Below are positions 33,167-43,929 of a DNA stretch of 64,000 nt, in pieces. A program made the translations under genes and the position numbers. Origin of the DNA: Humulus lupulus (taxonomy: Eukaryota > Streptophyta > Magnoliopsida > Rosales > Cannabaceae); NCBI RefSeq assembly GCF_963169125.1, contig NC_084801.1:113363061-113427060 (forward strand), written 5' to 3'. The notes below the pieces were generated by a model. It worked only from the letters and a program-made list of their open reading frames with translations, was not told the DNA's origin and searched no databases. The first letter of the stretch is position 1; each line of letters begins with the position of its first letter.

Positions 33167-35975
33167 TGCTGACCCTGATTTTGGTCAACGACACGGAGTC
33201 TAGGAAATGACAAGAAAATGATATAGAGCTTGAAAATAATCTAATGGAAAGACAAAGAACACATGGATTTATAGTGGTTCGGCCCCAATGATTAGTAATG
33301 ACCTATGTCCACTTGATAGTATTATTAATATTGAGCTCCCAAGGTGTGATCAAAGAACTAGGGTTCCTGAGTTTCATAGACTTTCGAAGAAGAAAACAAT
33401 ACAACGAGGGATAATAGTAATATAATTCTCAAAGCAAAAAAGATCGACCCCCTTCCTTGAGCTATCTCTTGTGTATTTATAGGCTCAGGAAGAGTTACAT
33501 GAATTAGGAAATAATATCTATCCTTAATGAACGGATCTGTAAGTCATAATAAAGAGATATTCTCGGATATCATGACAACTGTACAGATCTTTACATAAAT
33601 AAACGGAGTATGCGACCAAACTGGTCGCATATGGAACTTGATCTCTTCGTGTAGAAATAATGCTGGTTGATAGGTGAGCCGTACCTCTGCTACTTGTCTG
33701 CCACGTGTCAAAAATCCTTGCCACATCATCTGTAACACCCCAAGTTGCTAATAAGGTTTAAGACCTTGTTTAAAGCATGCCTGGAAGGCGAGAAGTAAAT
33801 TGACATGATATTATATGAATTTGATTGAATATGTGATTAGAATGCATGATTAGGTTGTATGCAGATGCATGTGAGCCCCGTATGTATGTTAGGGGTAAAC
33901 TGGTAATTTTAGCCCGTTGAGGGCATAAATGTGATAATTGTATTATGTGATTTGTGCCATGTGAGTGTGGTGTTTTTATCGTGATGCACGCGTCGAGACG
34001 GTCCTAGTGAGCTATTTAGTCTAAAAGTCACAACGGGATTTTGTACCCGGCTCGGGAGGAGCCTAGGGGTACTTTAGGAATTTTGTAAAGTGAATTGAGA
34101 ACTAATGGTTATAGTTATTGGCGATTGAGTAACTTGTGTAACCGTTTGTAACTGCTTTGAGTAACAAGTCTTAGATGGAAAATGGTTGAATTGAATAGGA
34201 GTGAAAGGACTTGAGTACCCTTGAAGGTTTAGTTAGGAAGGATTATTAGGAAGGGGTAAAATGGTCTTTTGGCAAGGGATTTAGACAATTTTCAGCTGGG
34301 TTTTTGGGGTACACGGTTTGGGCATTGAGTCGTTTGATGGCTTTGATAAAAATTGAAGAAAAGAAAAACTAGAAGAAAGAAAAGCTAGGGCAAGAAGAAG
34401 AAAAAGAAGAAGAAGTGTAGAAGGGGCTGAAGTGGGAGTCTAGGAGGAGATCAAGGAAGCTTTTGGGTGAATTCTCCACTTGAGGTATGGATCTTATGCA
34501 CATTTAAGTTTGGTTTCTGTTTTGATTTGAGAAATCTAAAGCATGAGTTAAGCATTTTAAAGTTTTGGTTTGAGTTGCTGAAATTAGAAATCAAAGGGTG
34601 GATTTTGGGTGTGATGGTGTTTTGATCTTGATTCTAGTGTCTATAGGTTGTTAGATGGTTCATATGAAGTTTTAAATTGATCTTGGGGTTTAGGTATTTG
34701 TTTGGGATGATTTGGGGAGGTTGTATCTCGGGAAAAATGCATGAGAAAACCTAGAAAATCTGGGTTCGCGAAGGAGCGCCGCGGCCCTGTTCTTGGGCGC
34801 CGCGGCGCGAGGATGTTTCCAGTCAGGGGAGGCTCTCTGACTTTCTGGGCGTCGCGGCCCTCTTGGGTAGCGCCGCGGCGCTAGGCCATTTTCTGGGCAT
34901 GAAATTTTGCAATTTTGAGCTTTTGCTCCGGGGGTTCGGGGGATGTTTCCAACGAATTGTTTTAGGAATTTGGGAGTCCCGAGACTGTGGAATTGGTCCC
35001 GGTAAGTGGTTTTGAATTGATTAGTATTAAAGGATGTTTTATACGTGTTGTGACTAGGTCTTTGGAAAATCTCGGGTTAGAGGACCGTGCTCGCGGCTTT
35101 AGTGCATCAAAAAGCTCGGAATACAAGTAAGAAAACCGTAACACCCGAGATCAGGGCATGGGCCCACAGTGTTATTGCAGGGCATGGCCCTAGATTGTAT
35201 TATGTGCAAATGTATAACCTTAAATGAATTATTATATGTTTGAATGATTATTTCGAAATGTACTATATGTGTGATTATAATGAAATGAACGGCTAAGGCC
35301 GAGAGCGGCGAAGGCCAAGAACGGCCTTGGGGCCGGAAGTAACACTTAGCACATGGAGTGCTTATAGCCAGGGTGGGACCCAATGGATACATGAGTTATC
35401 CTTACGGTAGGACCGAGACCCCAGGCTTTGGTAAGGCCTCTGGGGCGACATGGCCGTGCTTGTTCAGTCTAATGGTTTTCCTATTTATCAGTGGATTATA
35501 TGTCAGCTATATTCTATGCATATGTTATATACTGTGTGAGTTTTCTTGCTGGGCTTCGGCTCACGGGTGCTCTGTGTTGCAGGTAAAAGCAAAGAGTCAG
35601 TCAACCGGCCATGAGTATGGAGAGCGTGGGGGCGGTGCGTACATGTTCGGCCTGCCCGACTGCTTTGGTTGGGGGCATTTTGTATATGGCTGTATTAACC
35701 TATTATTTTGATAGTTAACCAAGTGTAAATCTATTTTTGAGTTGTAAGTACTTTGTAAACCTTATTTTGGGATCCCGAATGTTTGATACTTACTGTTTTC
35801 AATGAAATTAAGCTTTTCCAAAGATTACAGCCTTAAACTCTGGTTTAGTCACACTTTTGGTTTTAAAAACCTCGTAGAGTTGGTTAGTTGCACAAATTTC
35901 CGTTTTAAACTCACTTGGTAACGACTCTAAGGTAGTAGGGCGTTACATCATCAGCAACTATTTTATGGATAAACA
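33167..35975 (-). repeat. 5' LTR of E2, split by a solo LTR
   Basis: The pieces 33167-33730 and 35953-35975 (plus the duplicated TCATC) sum to 587 bases and match 22741-23327. The insertion lies about 25 bases inside the outer LTR end, in U3. Confidence 0.9.
33731..35947 (+). mobile_element. Solo LTR, Del/Tekay-like gypsy, inserted in the E2 5' LTR
   Basis: It starts TGTAACACCCC and ends GGGCGTTACA, 2,217 bases, flanked by a perfect TCATC duplication (33726-33730 and 35948-35952). It is related in opposite orientation to 13447-15704. The interior has no coding domains. A GC-rich array of GCGCCGCGGC-type palindromes lies at about 34773-34890. No primer site or internal region is present. Lineage assignment is inferred. 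Confidence 0.88.
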
Positions 35976-36264
35976 TTATGGTAAATACATAATTGTATCA
36001 ACCAAAATACAAGTGAATTATTTCTAAACCTAAAAAGTACACATCAAATAGTAGCTCACTTCCATTTTAACACACCTAAACAAAAATACAAAATATATTG
36101 ATATCAATGGACTCATTAAGCAGACAAAAAGAGTTTATATATGATATGTAGAATTTGGTTTCACAAATTCTCAATATCATGCTTGCTTGGCTTCATGTGT
36201 AACATAGTTTAAAAAAATGTTCGAAACTTACGTTTCGAAACTCGTTTCGTACTAAGGTATCAGG
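35976..36264. other. CACTA-derived AT-rich segment
   Basis: It belongs to the CACTA element between E2 and a copia solo LTR. It probably represents upstream or intron DNA of the transposase gene. No coding signal is seen. Confidence 0.45.
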
Positions 36265-37366
36265 TGTTAGAGAATATATATTATTGCTCAATAGAAATAT
36301 GGAAAAATCAATATACAACTCTATGCAAAAAATACAATAGACAAGGTAATTGATTAAATAAATATTACAACTCAATTGCTCAAAATACAAGTAAATAGAA
36401 ATAAGAGAAGGAAGATAATTATAAGAAATAAAAACCTAAAACAAAAGACACCAATAAATATGTAAATAGAAATAGAAGTAGGGGATTACAAACTCAATAC
36501 ATTAATAATACAAGAAGAACAACAAAATGAAAAGATCAATGGAAAAAACAAACCCTCACACAACCAAAGTGTAGAGTAGTGGGGATCACCAACTTAAACA
36601 AGGTTCAAAACCTTTGTCCAAAAGCTTATTTCCCCCTATTCTCTAAGCACTAAGGGATCTCTCTAGGAAATAACTCTGGAATTATCAAGCCTCTATGGTG
36701 TATTTTCCAGCCAAGTGCTTTGTGGATGGAAATTGGTGTGTCTTACAAGTGAGCATTAGGCTCCTAATTATAGAGTTTGAGATACCCCTTTGAATTTCAA
36801 ATTCCACCAACCCCCATGGTTGTTACCAATGTTTAATTGGATGTTTATGGAATTAAAATGGAGATTTAGGATGTTCGAACTGTTCAATTTGGAAAAAACT
36901 GAAAAACCAAATAGGCTGCCAGCCTCACTGGCAGCGGCCAGGATCATCAGTGGCCGTAGCCACTGGCTTCTGTCCCGCAGGCCGCGGCCACTAAAAGTCA
37001 GTGGTCACGGCCACAGGCCATTTTCAGCACAAAAAATTCATTTTTCCAAAACGTCCCAAATCCTTTCCCACATGATTTTGTAACCTCCAAACACCTACTG
37101 GGAGTTAAAAACATGTCTCCAACAGCCATATTTCATCATGACTTTATGAAATCCAATCTCAAATGTTTAACATATAATATACACATTATTGGGTAATATT
37201 TGGGAGTTACAAATTTGTAACTGATTTTTTAACTCCAAAATATGTCACATTTGGGCACACACATGTGTCCAATTTTGTGACTCTCAATAATATGTTACAA
37301 GGTGTGACAAATCACATTTTGTCACATTATTTAATCTAACATTATATTATATGAAATAATATAACA
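36265..37366 (-). mobile_element. Solo LTR of a Ty1/copia element related to 53946-60919
   Basis: Read on the minus strand it starts TGTTATATTATT and ends CTAACA, about 1,102 bases. It aligns along its length with the 1,174-base LTR of the copia element: the TGGAATTTGAAATTCAAAGG, GGTGATCCCC and ACTTACTTGT-type blocks occur in the same order. The flanks (TCAGG and GGGAA) do not match, so either the target duplication has decayed or the flanks were exchanged by recombination. Confidence 0.82.
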
Positions 37367-37949
37367 GGGAAAATATCGAAACTCATATTTCTCAAATTTT
37401 ATTCAAAACTTACGCCTAAGTATCTTTACGTTTCAAAACTCATGAGGCATACGCCTCAGTCATATACTAAAATACTATACCTGTGTTTTGCCTCAGTTGA
37501 GGAAAACGCCTCAGTTCTATATAAACATTCCAACCATATTTATTAACAAACCATCTATTATTATCAATTCAAAATATTCAAACAAAACACAAGTTTTCTT
37601 CCTTATCTCACCGCAGCACACAAATTTCTCAGAACCTACTTCACTAAGACACACAAGTTCTCAACCTTCCGTTATCACCGCAACACACAATAATAATCTC
37701 AGGACCTACTTCACTATGGATGAATATCTAAGATATTCAAACTCCTCTAACATTTGCAAAATATTTTAACAAAAGTAAAAGAGAACATACCTCTTGCAAA
37801 CTGTTGTAAATAAAATTTCCTTCCAATTTGAAATCCAATGTAGCCGCTAAAATGAAAGTAAAATTACATACCAACTAATAAACTATCAACATCATTGGAC
37901 CTTTAATTAGGAGTCATTTTGGCGCCTAGTAGCATAGCAAGTAGTCAAC
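37367..37949. other. CACTA-derived segment with promoter-like motifs
   Basis: A TATATAAA box lies at about 37518-37525. GCCTCAG occurs three times just upstream (about 37452, 37490 and 37507), and GAGGC occurs as its complement. A 93-codon Asn/Ser/Thr-rich frame follows (37488-37769), with no recognisable domain. I would not call it a gene. It could be a promoter of captured or element DNA; this is weak inference. Confidence 0.35.
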
Positions 37950-38811
37950 TATAGTGAAAAAAGGATTGTTCCCAAATATCAATATTTCATCCAAAAGGCA
38001 TAACTTGACTGTTAATTTTTTTTAAGAAACATGACTAATATATTATTCAAGTTAAAACTACAAGCAGATTGTTTTGTATGGAAGAATAGTCACATTAAAC
38101 AAAGCCAATACTTGTTTGGAAGAAAGAATACTTGTTTTAGAGAAGAGGAAGTGAAGATTAAATGAGGCCTAACCCAAGAAATTTGTTGTCTAATTAAGTT
38201 AGTAAACTTACCTTTGGAAGGTCACCAAGAAGTGCAAAAGCCTTTTTGACTTCAAAACCCTAGTCCAATTACTGAAATCTGGAAATAAAAACCATCCATA
38301 GAAAGTGAGCAATTGCAACCTATGAATTAGTTCAACTAATCTTATTCAATGAGACATTGAGAGTATATTTTGAGATTATGAAAACATATGAATAACCTAT
38401 ATGATCCAAAACACCAAAAAACTTATTCATTTTATGAAAACACAAACAACCACAACTAAAACATATAAGGGCCAGCCTGATTAAGAACAACAAAAACAGA
38501 TCAAATCATGCACAAAAATACAAACGCAAACCCCTTAACCTTTTCCATTAAATAGAAACAACAATCATGAGTAAAAAAAAACATCAAACAATCAATACCA
38601 TGGGCTGTAGATCATGTTAGTATTTTTTTAATGTTATTTTATTTTGCTTTTTTTTGTTTTTCTGTAAATTAAGTTTGTTTTTTAGAAAACTGGTGCTCTT
38701 TTCTTCTTTCCATATTAATACATTAATAACTAATCCAAAACTTCTCTTATTTGAAAATATATATTTTACTTCTACTTAATCTATACATTTGAGAAAGATA
38801 TTGCAAAATAG
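37950..38811 (+). repeat. Near-tandem duplication, copy 1
   Basis: About 862 bases, from AGTGAAAAAAGGATTGTTCCC to TTGAGAAAGATATTGCAAAAT. It recurs at 38984-39838 with few differences. No complete gene is inside. Its right end coincides with the start of the IST1-like exon that is complete only beside copy 2. Confidence 0.9.
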
Positions 38812-38983
38812 TATCTAATTTTTTTTTTCTAAAGATATTTTGTGTAGTGAATTGTGAAGTTTCAATTTTGATTTATGGGTTAATGAGAATTATGAGATCA
38901 GAAACAAGGACAGTAGGATCCAAGTTTTTTGTCATATATTTTCTTAGCAACCAAACAGAGAGTTTGCTTCTTGAGATGAAATA

Positions 38984-39838
38984 TATAGTGAAAAAAGGAT
39001 TGTTCCCAAATATCAATATTTCATCCAAAAGGCATAACTTGATTGCTATTTTTTTTTAAGAAACAGGACTAATATATTATTCAAGTTAAAACTACAAGCA
39101 GATTATTTTGTATGGAAGAATAGTCACACTAAACAAAGCCAATACTTGTTTGGACGAAAGAATACTTGTTTTAGAGAAGAGTAAGTGAAGATTAAATGAG
39201 GCCTGACTCAAGAAATTTGTTGTCTAATTAAGTTAGTAAACTTACCTTTGGAAGGTCACCAAGTAGTGCAAAAGCCTTTTTGACTTCAAAACCCTAGTCC
39301 AATTACTGAAATCTGGAAATAAAAACCATCCATAGAAAGTGAGCAATTGCAACCTATGAATTAGGTTCAACTAATCTTATTCAATGAGACATTGAGAGTA
39401 TATTTTGAGATTATGAAAACATATGAATAACCCATATGATCCAAAACACCAAAAAACTTATTCATTTTATGAAAACACAAACAGCCACAACTAAAACATA
39501 TAAGGGCCAGCCTGATTAAGAACAACAAAAACAGATCAAAACATGCACAAAAATACAAACGCAAACCCCTTAACCTTTTCCATTAAATAGAAACAACAAC
39601 CATGATTAAAAAAAAACATCAAACAATCAATACCATGGGCTGTAGATCATGTTAGTATTTTTTTAATGTTATTTTATTTTGCTTTTTTCTGTAAATTCAG
39701 TTTATTTTTAAGAAAACTGGTGCACTTTTCTTCTTTCCATATTAATACATGAATAACTAATCCAAAACTTCTCTTATTTGAAAATCTATATTTTTCTTCT
39801 TCTTAATCTATACATTTGAGAAAGATATTGCAAAATGG
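38984..39838 (+). repeat. Near-tandem duplication, copy 2
   Basis: About 855 bases, same orientation as copy 1, separated from it by about 172 bases. It differs by scattered substitutions and short indels (for example in A/T runs). The end overlaps the beginning of the captured IST1-like exon. Confidence 0.9.
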
Positions 39839-40050
39839 TCAAGAAGCTACTGCTAGAATTAGGGTATTATTTCTTATCATGGTTTTTTTTTCTTCACTTT
39901 GGAATATATTTGAATGGTTGATCTTATTGGGATTTTGTCATTTTAGGTAGAGCATATAATCAGGGAAGAGAATATGATGGCAGCTCAGGAGATTCTTGAG
40001 CTCTTCTATGAGCTTATTTCAGTCCAGCTTCCCATTATCGAGTCACAAAG
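39812..40050 (+). pseudogene. Captured fragment of an IST1-like (ESCRT/Vps4 regulator) host gene
   Basis: IST1 proteins regulate Vps4 in the endosomal multivesicular-body pathway (PF03398). Two exon pieces are readable. The first ends LQNGQEATARIR at 39863. An intron 39864-39946 (GTATT ... TTTTAG) follows. The second piece (39947-40050) reads VEHIIREENMMAAQEILELF and goes on to LPIIESQ. The block GQEA..RIRVEHIIRE is the conserved core of plant IST1-like proteins. The rest of the gene is not visible on either side. The orientation is opposite to the CACTA genes. With intron and splice sites kept, it was captured as DNA, not by retroposition. Likely non-functional; it could produce chimeric or small RNAs. 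Confidence 0.85.
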
Positions 40051-40680
40051 GTTGTATTTTTTAACTTTTTTGTTCATGTTTTTATGCAAAAAATTGTGAT
40101 TTTTGGCTGATATAATTTGATCAAAGTTTTGGTCTTGTCCTTTTTATCTGTTGATATATTTTCCCTTCAACTATTGAGATTTATTTGCATGGTTTCTGAT
40201 ACAGATTTCATATGTTATTTTACTTCTATACATAAAAGACAAATGCACCCACAACCACCTCATTATAAGTGGACTATCTTTAATGAAAGAGAATCAAAAC
40301 ACATGCTCATGCACACACACAAACACTCTTTTTCTCTCTTGAACTGGCACAACCGAAAGTACAAATACTAAAGATGGTAAAAGTGTCGAATAATGTGCAT
40401 GAAGATACTTGGGATGGTATTTAAAATTAATGTATGCCAGGATTTGTATTCTGTGAAGAGATACATGCTATTGTTTATGTGTAGGTTTAGCTCACCACTA
40501 ATATAATTGGTTCGGCTTGCACATTTGTCTACATCTGATCACATAGGAACTAATGTTCCATTTATTTACATTAGATAAAAGGATGTTCAATAGGAAGATT
40601 TGTGTTGCTTGTTAGAAATTAAGTAAGGGTTGCAAAATTATGAACCAAGAATGTTCCATTAATTAAAAGCTGAAGCACCA
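40051..40680. other. CACTA-internal segment downstream of the IST1-like fragment
   Basis: It starts with a possible donor GTTGTA after the exon and may be captured intron DNA. I looked for the next IST1 exon and did not find it. No other gene is seen. Confidence 0.4.
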
Positions 40681-41053
40681 TTACCAGAGTGAGGTCGGGA
40701 GAAGAAAGAGTACCTTCGAATTTTGCTTAGTCGAGCCGATGGGGTGGAGAGCGACTTCGTGAGGTTGGAGAACAACGACGCCGTGAGTCGATGGGGTAGA
40801 CCAATCTGACCACCTGTGGAGGAGAACAACGCCTTTGTGGTTTGAGCACTCTCTCGTGGAGGCTCGAGAGAATGAGAGTGGCAAACGGAATCGTGAGAGA
40901 AGAAAGAGAGTGGCAGACGCAGACCGAACGTGAGAGAAGAAATGGGTTTTTGTTATTTGGGTTTTGCTATTTTTCTTTGTTTTGGCGGGATAGCAAAATA
41001 AATGAACGCCTTTTTTTAGTGACTATAGCATTTTTTTTAATAATGTGCCATTT
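40681..41053 (-). promoter_or_regulatory. 5' end of the CACTA element: probable transposase promoter and untranslated first exon
   Basis: On the minus strand, after the terminal repeat, comes an AT-rich stretch with GCTATAG-type motifs. A pyrimidine-rich, CpG-containing stretch follows (about 40980-40720), unlike the surrounding AT-rich DNA, ending at AATTCGAAG then GTACTC, a possible splice donor near 40711. Its place next to the 5' terminus fits a leader exon spliced to the transposase genes. This is inference from position and composition. Confidence 0.5.
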
Positions 41054-41086
41054 AGTATGTTATGAATATTATTTTTTCTTGTAGTG
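41054..41086 (-). repeat. Right terminal inverted repeat of the CACTA element
   Basis: It ends TTTTTTCTTGTAGTG at 41086, the complement of the left terminus, followed by AAT (41087-41089). Confidence 0.93.
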
Positions 41087-42257
41087 AATATACGTCATTT
41101 GATTAAGTTTGTGGTCCTTATTTTGTAATCATTAAGGATTACACAGTAGAATTGAGGTTATTCTTTTAAGATTTTATGTTAAATTAATGAATGTTTATAG
41201 TGTGGTACAACTTGTGCCACGTGTGCATGGCTCATGCACACGTGGGGTATGTTTGTTGGGCATGTGTCGATCTTATTTGATATTAAGACGAACGTTTGAT
41301 TGTGATTTTAGGCTCGTTGTGAAGTACCCGCACTTTAGTTTTGCTTGGACTTGGGGTAAGGAAGTTAGCTAGAATTTCTATTAATTATGTTATGAAAGGT
41401 ATAAGCTATTATGTTATGATATGAATGCGCTATTATGTTATGAGATGACTGAGCTATTATGTTATGAGATAAGCTGCTTGTATATGTGCTTTTATGTTAT
41501 ATGAAAAACATTAGGTTGTTAGTGTGCTAAATGCGACACAACAAAGGAGTTACTAAGGATATGACGTAACTCATAGGACAGACGTGCCGAGGTCATTCGA
41601 GGACCAGAGTTCCTGTTTACCTCATAAAGGAGGTCTTACCAATTTATGCTTTTGCTAGTTAGCTCATGATGTGACATAGAAAATAGGGGTGCCATGATCA
41701 CATGATGTATGATTATGGTTATGATTATGAAGTCTTATAATTATGATATGACTATGATATGATTATGAATTGAATATGATATGGTTATGATATGATATGC
41801 CATGAGTTTACGATATGCATGCAGTTTCCTTATGTTTTCTTGAATTGTTGTATTTTTGTTTGTACTTTCTTAATGGGATTTTAGCTCACTCCCTTACTTT
41901 CCCCCTTTTAGGTAGGCAATCGAGTTTCTTCTTGGCACGCACTGTGATGTGAGGAGTTCCAATGTCTTGGCTTGTATGACGCGTGGTGTCCATGAACGAT
42001 TAACTATCTAGTTGAATGCCAAGAAAGTTTATGCACTTTTATGTAATGGTTTATATTTTCATTATGTCACAGTGGGGCTTATATTTTTATTTTATTTCCA
42101 AGATTTCATAAAGACACTATATTTTAGTTCAAACTATTGGGCTCAAATTGCATGTTTTGACAAGGTCCCACTGAACATTTTCTCTAAAATGGCATTCTTT
42201 TAATAAATATGGACTGAGCAATGTTTTACAAAGTAAGTAGTTTAGGGCATTCCTACA
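41087..42257 (+). repeat. Probable 3' part of an LTR of a degraded gypsy element
   Basis: The segment ends CCTACA at 42257, directly before an initiator-Met-type primer site. It contains a GCTATTATGTTATGA repeat (about 41405-41475) and no gene. If the CACTA inserted into this LTR, its beginning would lie left of 1540. A Del/Tekay-like identity is suggested by the primer site and the gag remains downstream. Confidence 0.6.
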
Positions 42258-42259
42258 AT

Positions 42260-42270
42260 TGGTATCAGAG
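42260..42270 (+). promoter_or_regulatory. Primer-binding site, initiator-Met tRNA type
   Basis: TGGTATCAGAG is the usual plant primer site complementary to the 3' end of initiator methionine tRNA. It follows the LTR end by two bases. Confidence 0.75.
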
Positions 42271-42416
42271 ATGGTGCTTCAGCTTTCTAAGGACCCTCCA
42301 CATACATACTAAAGACTGGGAAAACCTCATCTCACCGTGCCGTAAGTATTTTCCACTTGTGTTATTTGCTTTACTTTCTTTTAAGTTTTAGTACTATGTT
42401 TGTAGACTTTTTTATT

Positions 42417-43134
42417 ATGCCTCCCGTAATTAGAACTTTTAGAAAGAAACGTCTCGAAGAGATCAGTGGGATCTCAAGGGTTCATATAGACAAGGTAAAC
42501 ATCAGAGACGAAAGGGTTTCAGTTCTCTGAAAGACATATGTTGTGAATGAAAACATCAAATGGATGAGATGTGTCATAGGAAATTGCAAGTATGACACTA
42601 TCAATATCAAAGGACACACATGCTTTACAATGCATTCATTAATAAGTTTGAAGACATAGGTTAGGAAGTTTACTCCATGACACTATCTTGCAAGGAGAAG
42701 TTGTTAAATAGATAGATACGTGCAGTCACTAAGGAGTATTCAGCGAAGGAGCATACAAAGTGGACATGCCACAACAATTGGTAGCAAACAACAAGAAACC
42801 CTCGATGGAGTGGATAGAGACTAAGGACATGTAAGGCGAGTAAATCCATGATAACAGAGTTCAACATAGAGGACAACGACAAGCTATGAACCAATGGAAC
42901 AATGAGGACAAGTAATGAGTTGCGACATGATGAAACAAGACAAAGGCTACTGGTACAAGCTAAGGATTACCAAGGACAACAAGATAATTAGCAATCCTAA
43001 AGATGGATGCTAGAATTTGGTGGGACGTGGTTAAGTAGACACAAACTTTAGACACCATGACCTGGGCTGAATTTGTACAAGTCTTTAACAAAAAGTACTG
43101 CAGCACTGTAGTGCTAGCACCTAGAGTTGATGAG
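42417..43134 (+). pseudogene. Rearranged gag remnant of a gypsy element
   Basis: Little coding sense remains. Near the end (43013-43134) a gag-like piece is readable: MDARIWWDVVK, stop, then MTWAEFVQVFNKKYCS and APRVDE, similar to chromovirus gag proteins. The middle is scrambled and contains many stops. Element E3 inserted right after it, at 43135. Confidence 0.55.
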
Positions 43135-43721
43135 TGTTGATCCTCGAATTGGTCAATGACACGGAGTCAAGTAAAACAACAGAAAAGAGATGAAATCCAG
43201 ACAAAAAGATAAACGACACAAAAAGATTTATAGTGGTTCGGCCCCAATAAATGGTAACAACCTATGTCCACTTAGTGTTCTTATTGATGTAGAATTCCAA
43301 GAACTGTGATCAATGAACTAAGGTTCACGAGTTTCACAAGCTTTCAGATGAATACAATTACGGTGGATAAAAACACTATATTTCTCTCTTAGGATTCTGA
43401 AGTTCCAAAAGTCCCTTTTCTTGAGCCCTTTGATCCTTATTTATAGGCTCAAGGAGTTTTACATGGACCTTAATTACATTTAATACAGGCGTATCTAAAT
43501 AATAATGGAAATCACAATTAATATGTAATTACAAGATTACATATCTGAAGGAAATAAATAAAAAGATACGACCAGACTGGTCGCCCATAAGTGTGATGTC
43601 TGATGGGCCAATTCTTTTCTGGTCGATGGTCGACCAAATCATACTCACTTAAACAGTCACGTGTATCCCACGTGTAGGTTAATTCTGCCACATCATTAGG
43701 TACTCCTTTTATGGGTAAACA
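43135..43721 (-). repeat. 3' LTR of E3
   Basis: 587 bases, TGTTGATCC ... GGTAAACA on the plus strand. A minus-strand TATA (TATAAATA) lies around 43437-43445. The polypurine tract (CTTGGGGGGGCAAA on the minus strand, 43722-43735) follows. Confidence 0.9.
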
Positions 43722-43929
43722 TTTGCCCCCCCAAGTTTATTTTACTGTGACCATCATATAGTAAACTTAATCAACTGACCTTTCACCTGACCTGCACATC
43801 TGTCAGTGCCTTTTCGAAAAAGTAACTAATTATGGACGTTGCAGTTTCCCAAAAGTGTTTTGATGGCTAACATGATTCCCCACATTTTGAAAACTTACCC
43901 CCATCATTAACTTTTTTAACTGTGCCATG

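Larger units (their letters stand above)
22741..35975 (-). mobile_element. E2: Ty3/gypsy LTR retrotransposon, Tat-type, minus strand
   Basis: LTRs lie at 22741-23327 (3' LTR) and 33167-35975 (5' LTR, interrupted by a solo LTR). Without the insertion the right LTR is 587 bases, equal to the left one. TAATG and TTATG flank the element, a 5-bp duplication with one mismatch. The gene order on the minus strand is gag, protease, RT, RNase H, integrase, followed by a plus-strand antisense gene, as in E1. Pol is defective: the RT catalytic motif is YVDN and several frameshifts and stops are present. It is inserted in the CACTA element upstream of the TNPD-like gene. Confidence 0.92.
1540..41086 (-). 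mobile_element. CACTA (En/Spm-type) DNA transposon, about 39.5 kb, filled with nested insertions
   Basis: The left end reads CACTACAAGAAAAAA from 1540 and the right end is its reverse complement, finishing at 41086. The match continues imperfectly for about 30 bases (TATTCATAA on both sides). AAT lies directly outside each end (1537-1539 and 41087-41089), the 3-bp target duplication expected of CACTA elements. Minus-strand genes inside encode the two CACTA proteins (TNPD-like and TNPA-like), so the element's 5' end is at 41086. Removing the nested elements E1, E2, the Tat solo LTR and the copia solo LTR leaves roughly 10 kb of CACTA DNA. Both transposase genes are broken, so it could move only if proteins were supplied by another copy. 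Confidence 0.93.

Noticed and set aside
37488..37769. A 93-codon Asn/Ser/Thr-rich frame after a TATA-like box
   Set aside because: No domain, no start context of note and a composition typical of AT-rich non-coding DNA.
40117..40371. An 84-codon frame after the IST1-like exon
   Set aside because: It is hydrophobic then low in complexity, matches nothing I recognise and begins where an intron would be expected.
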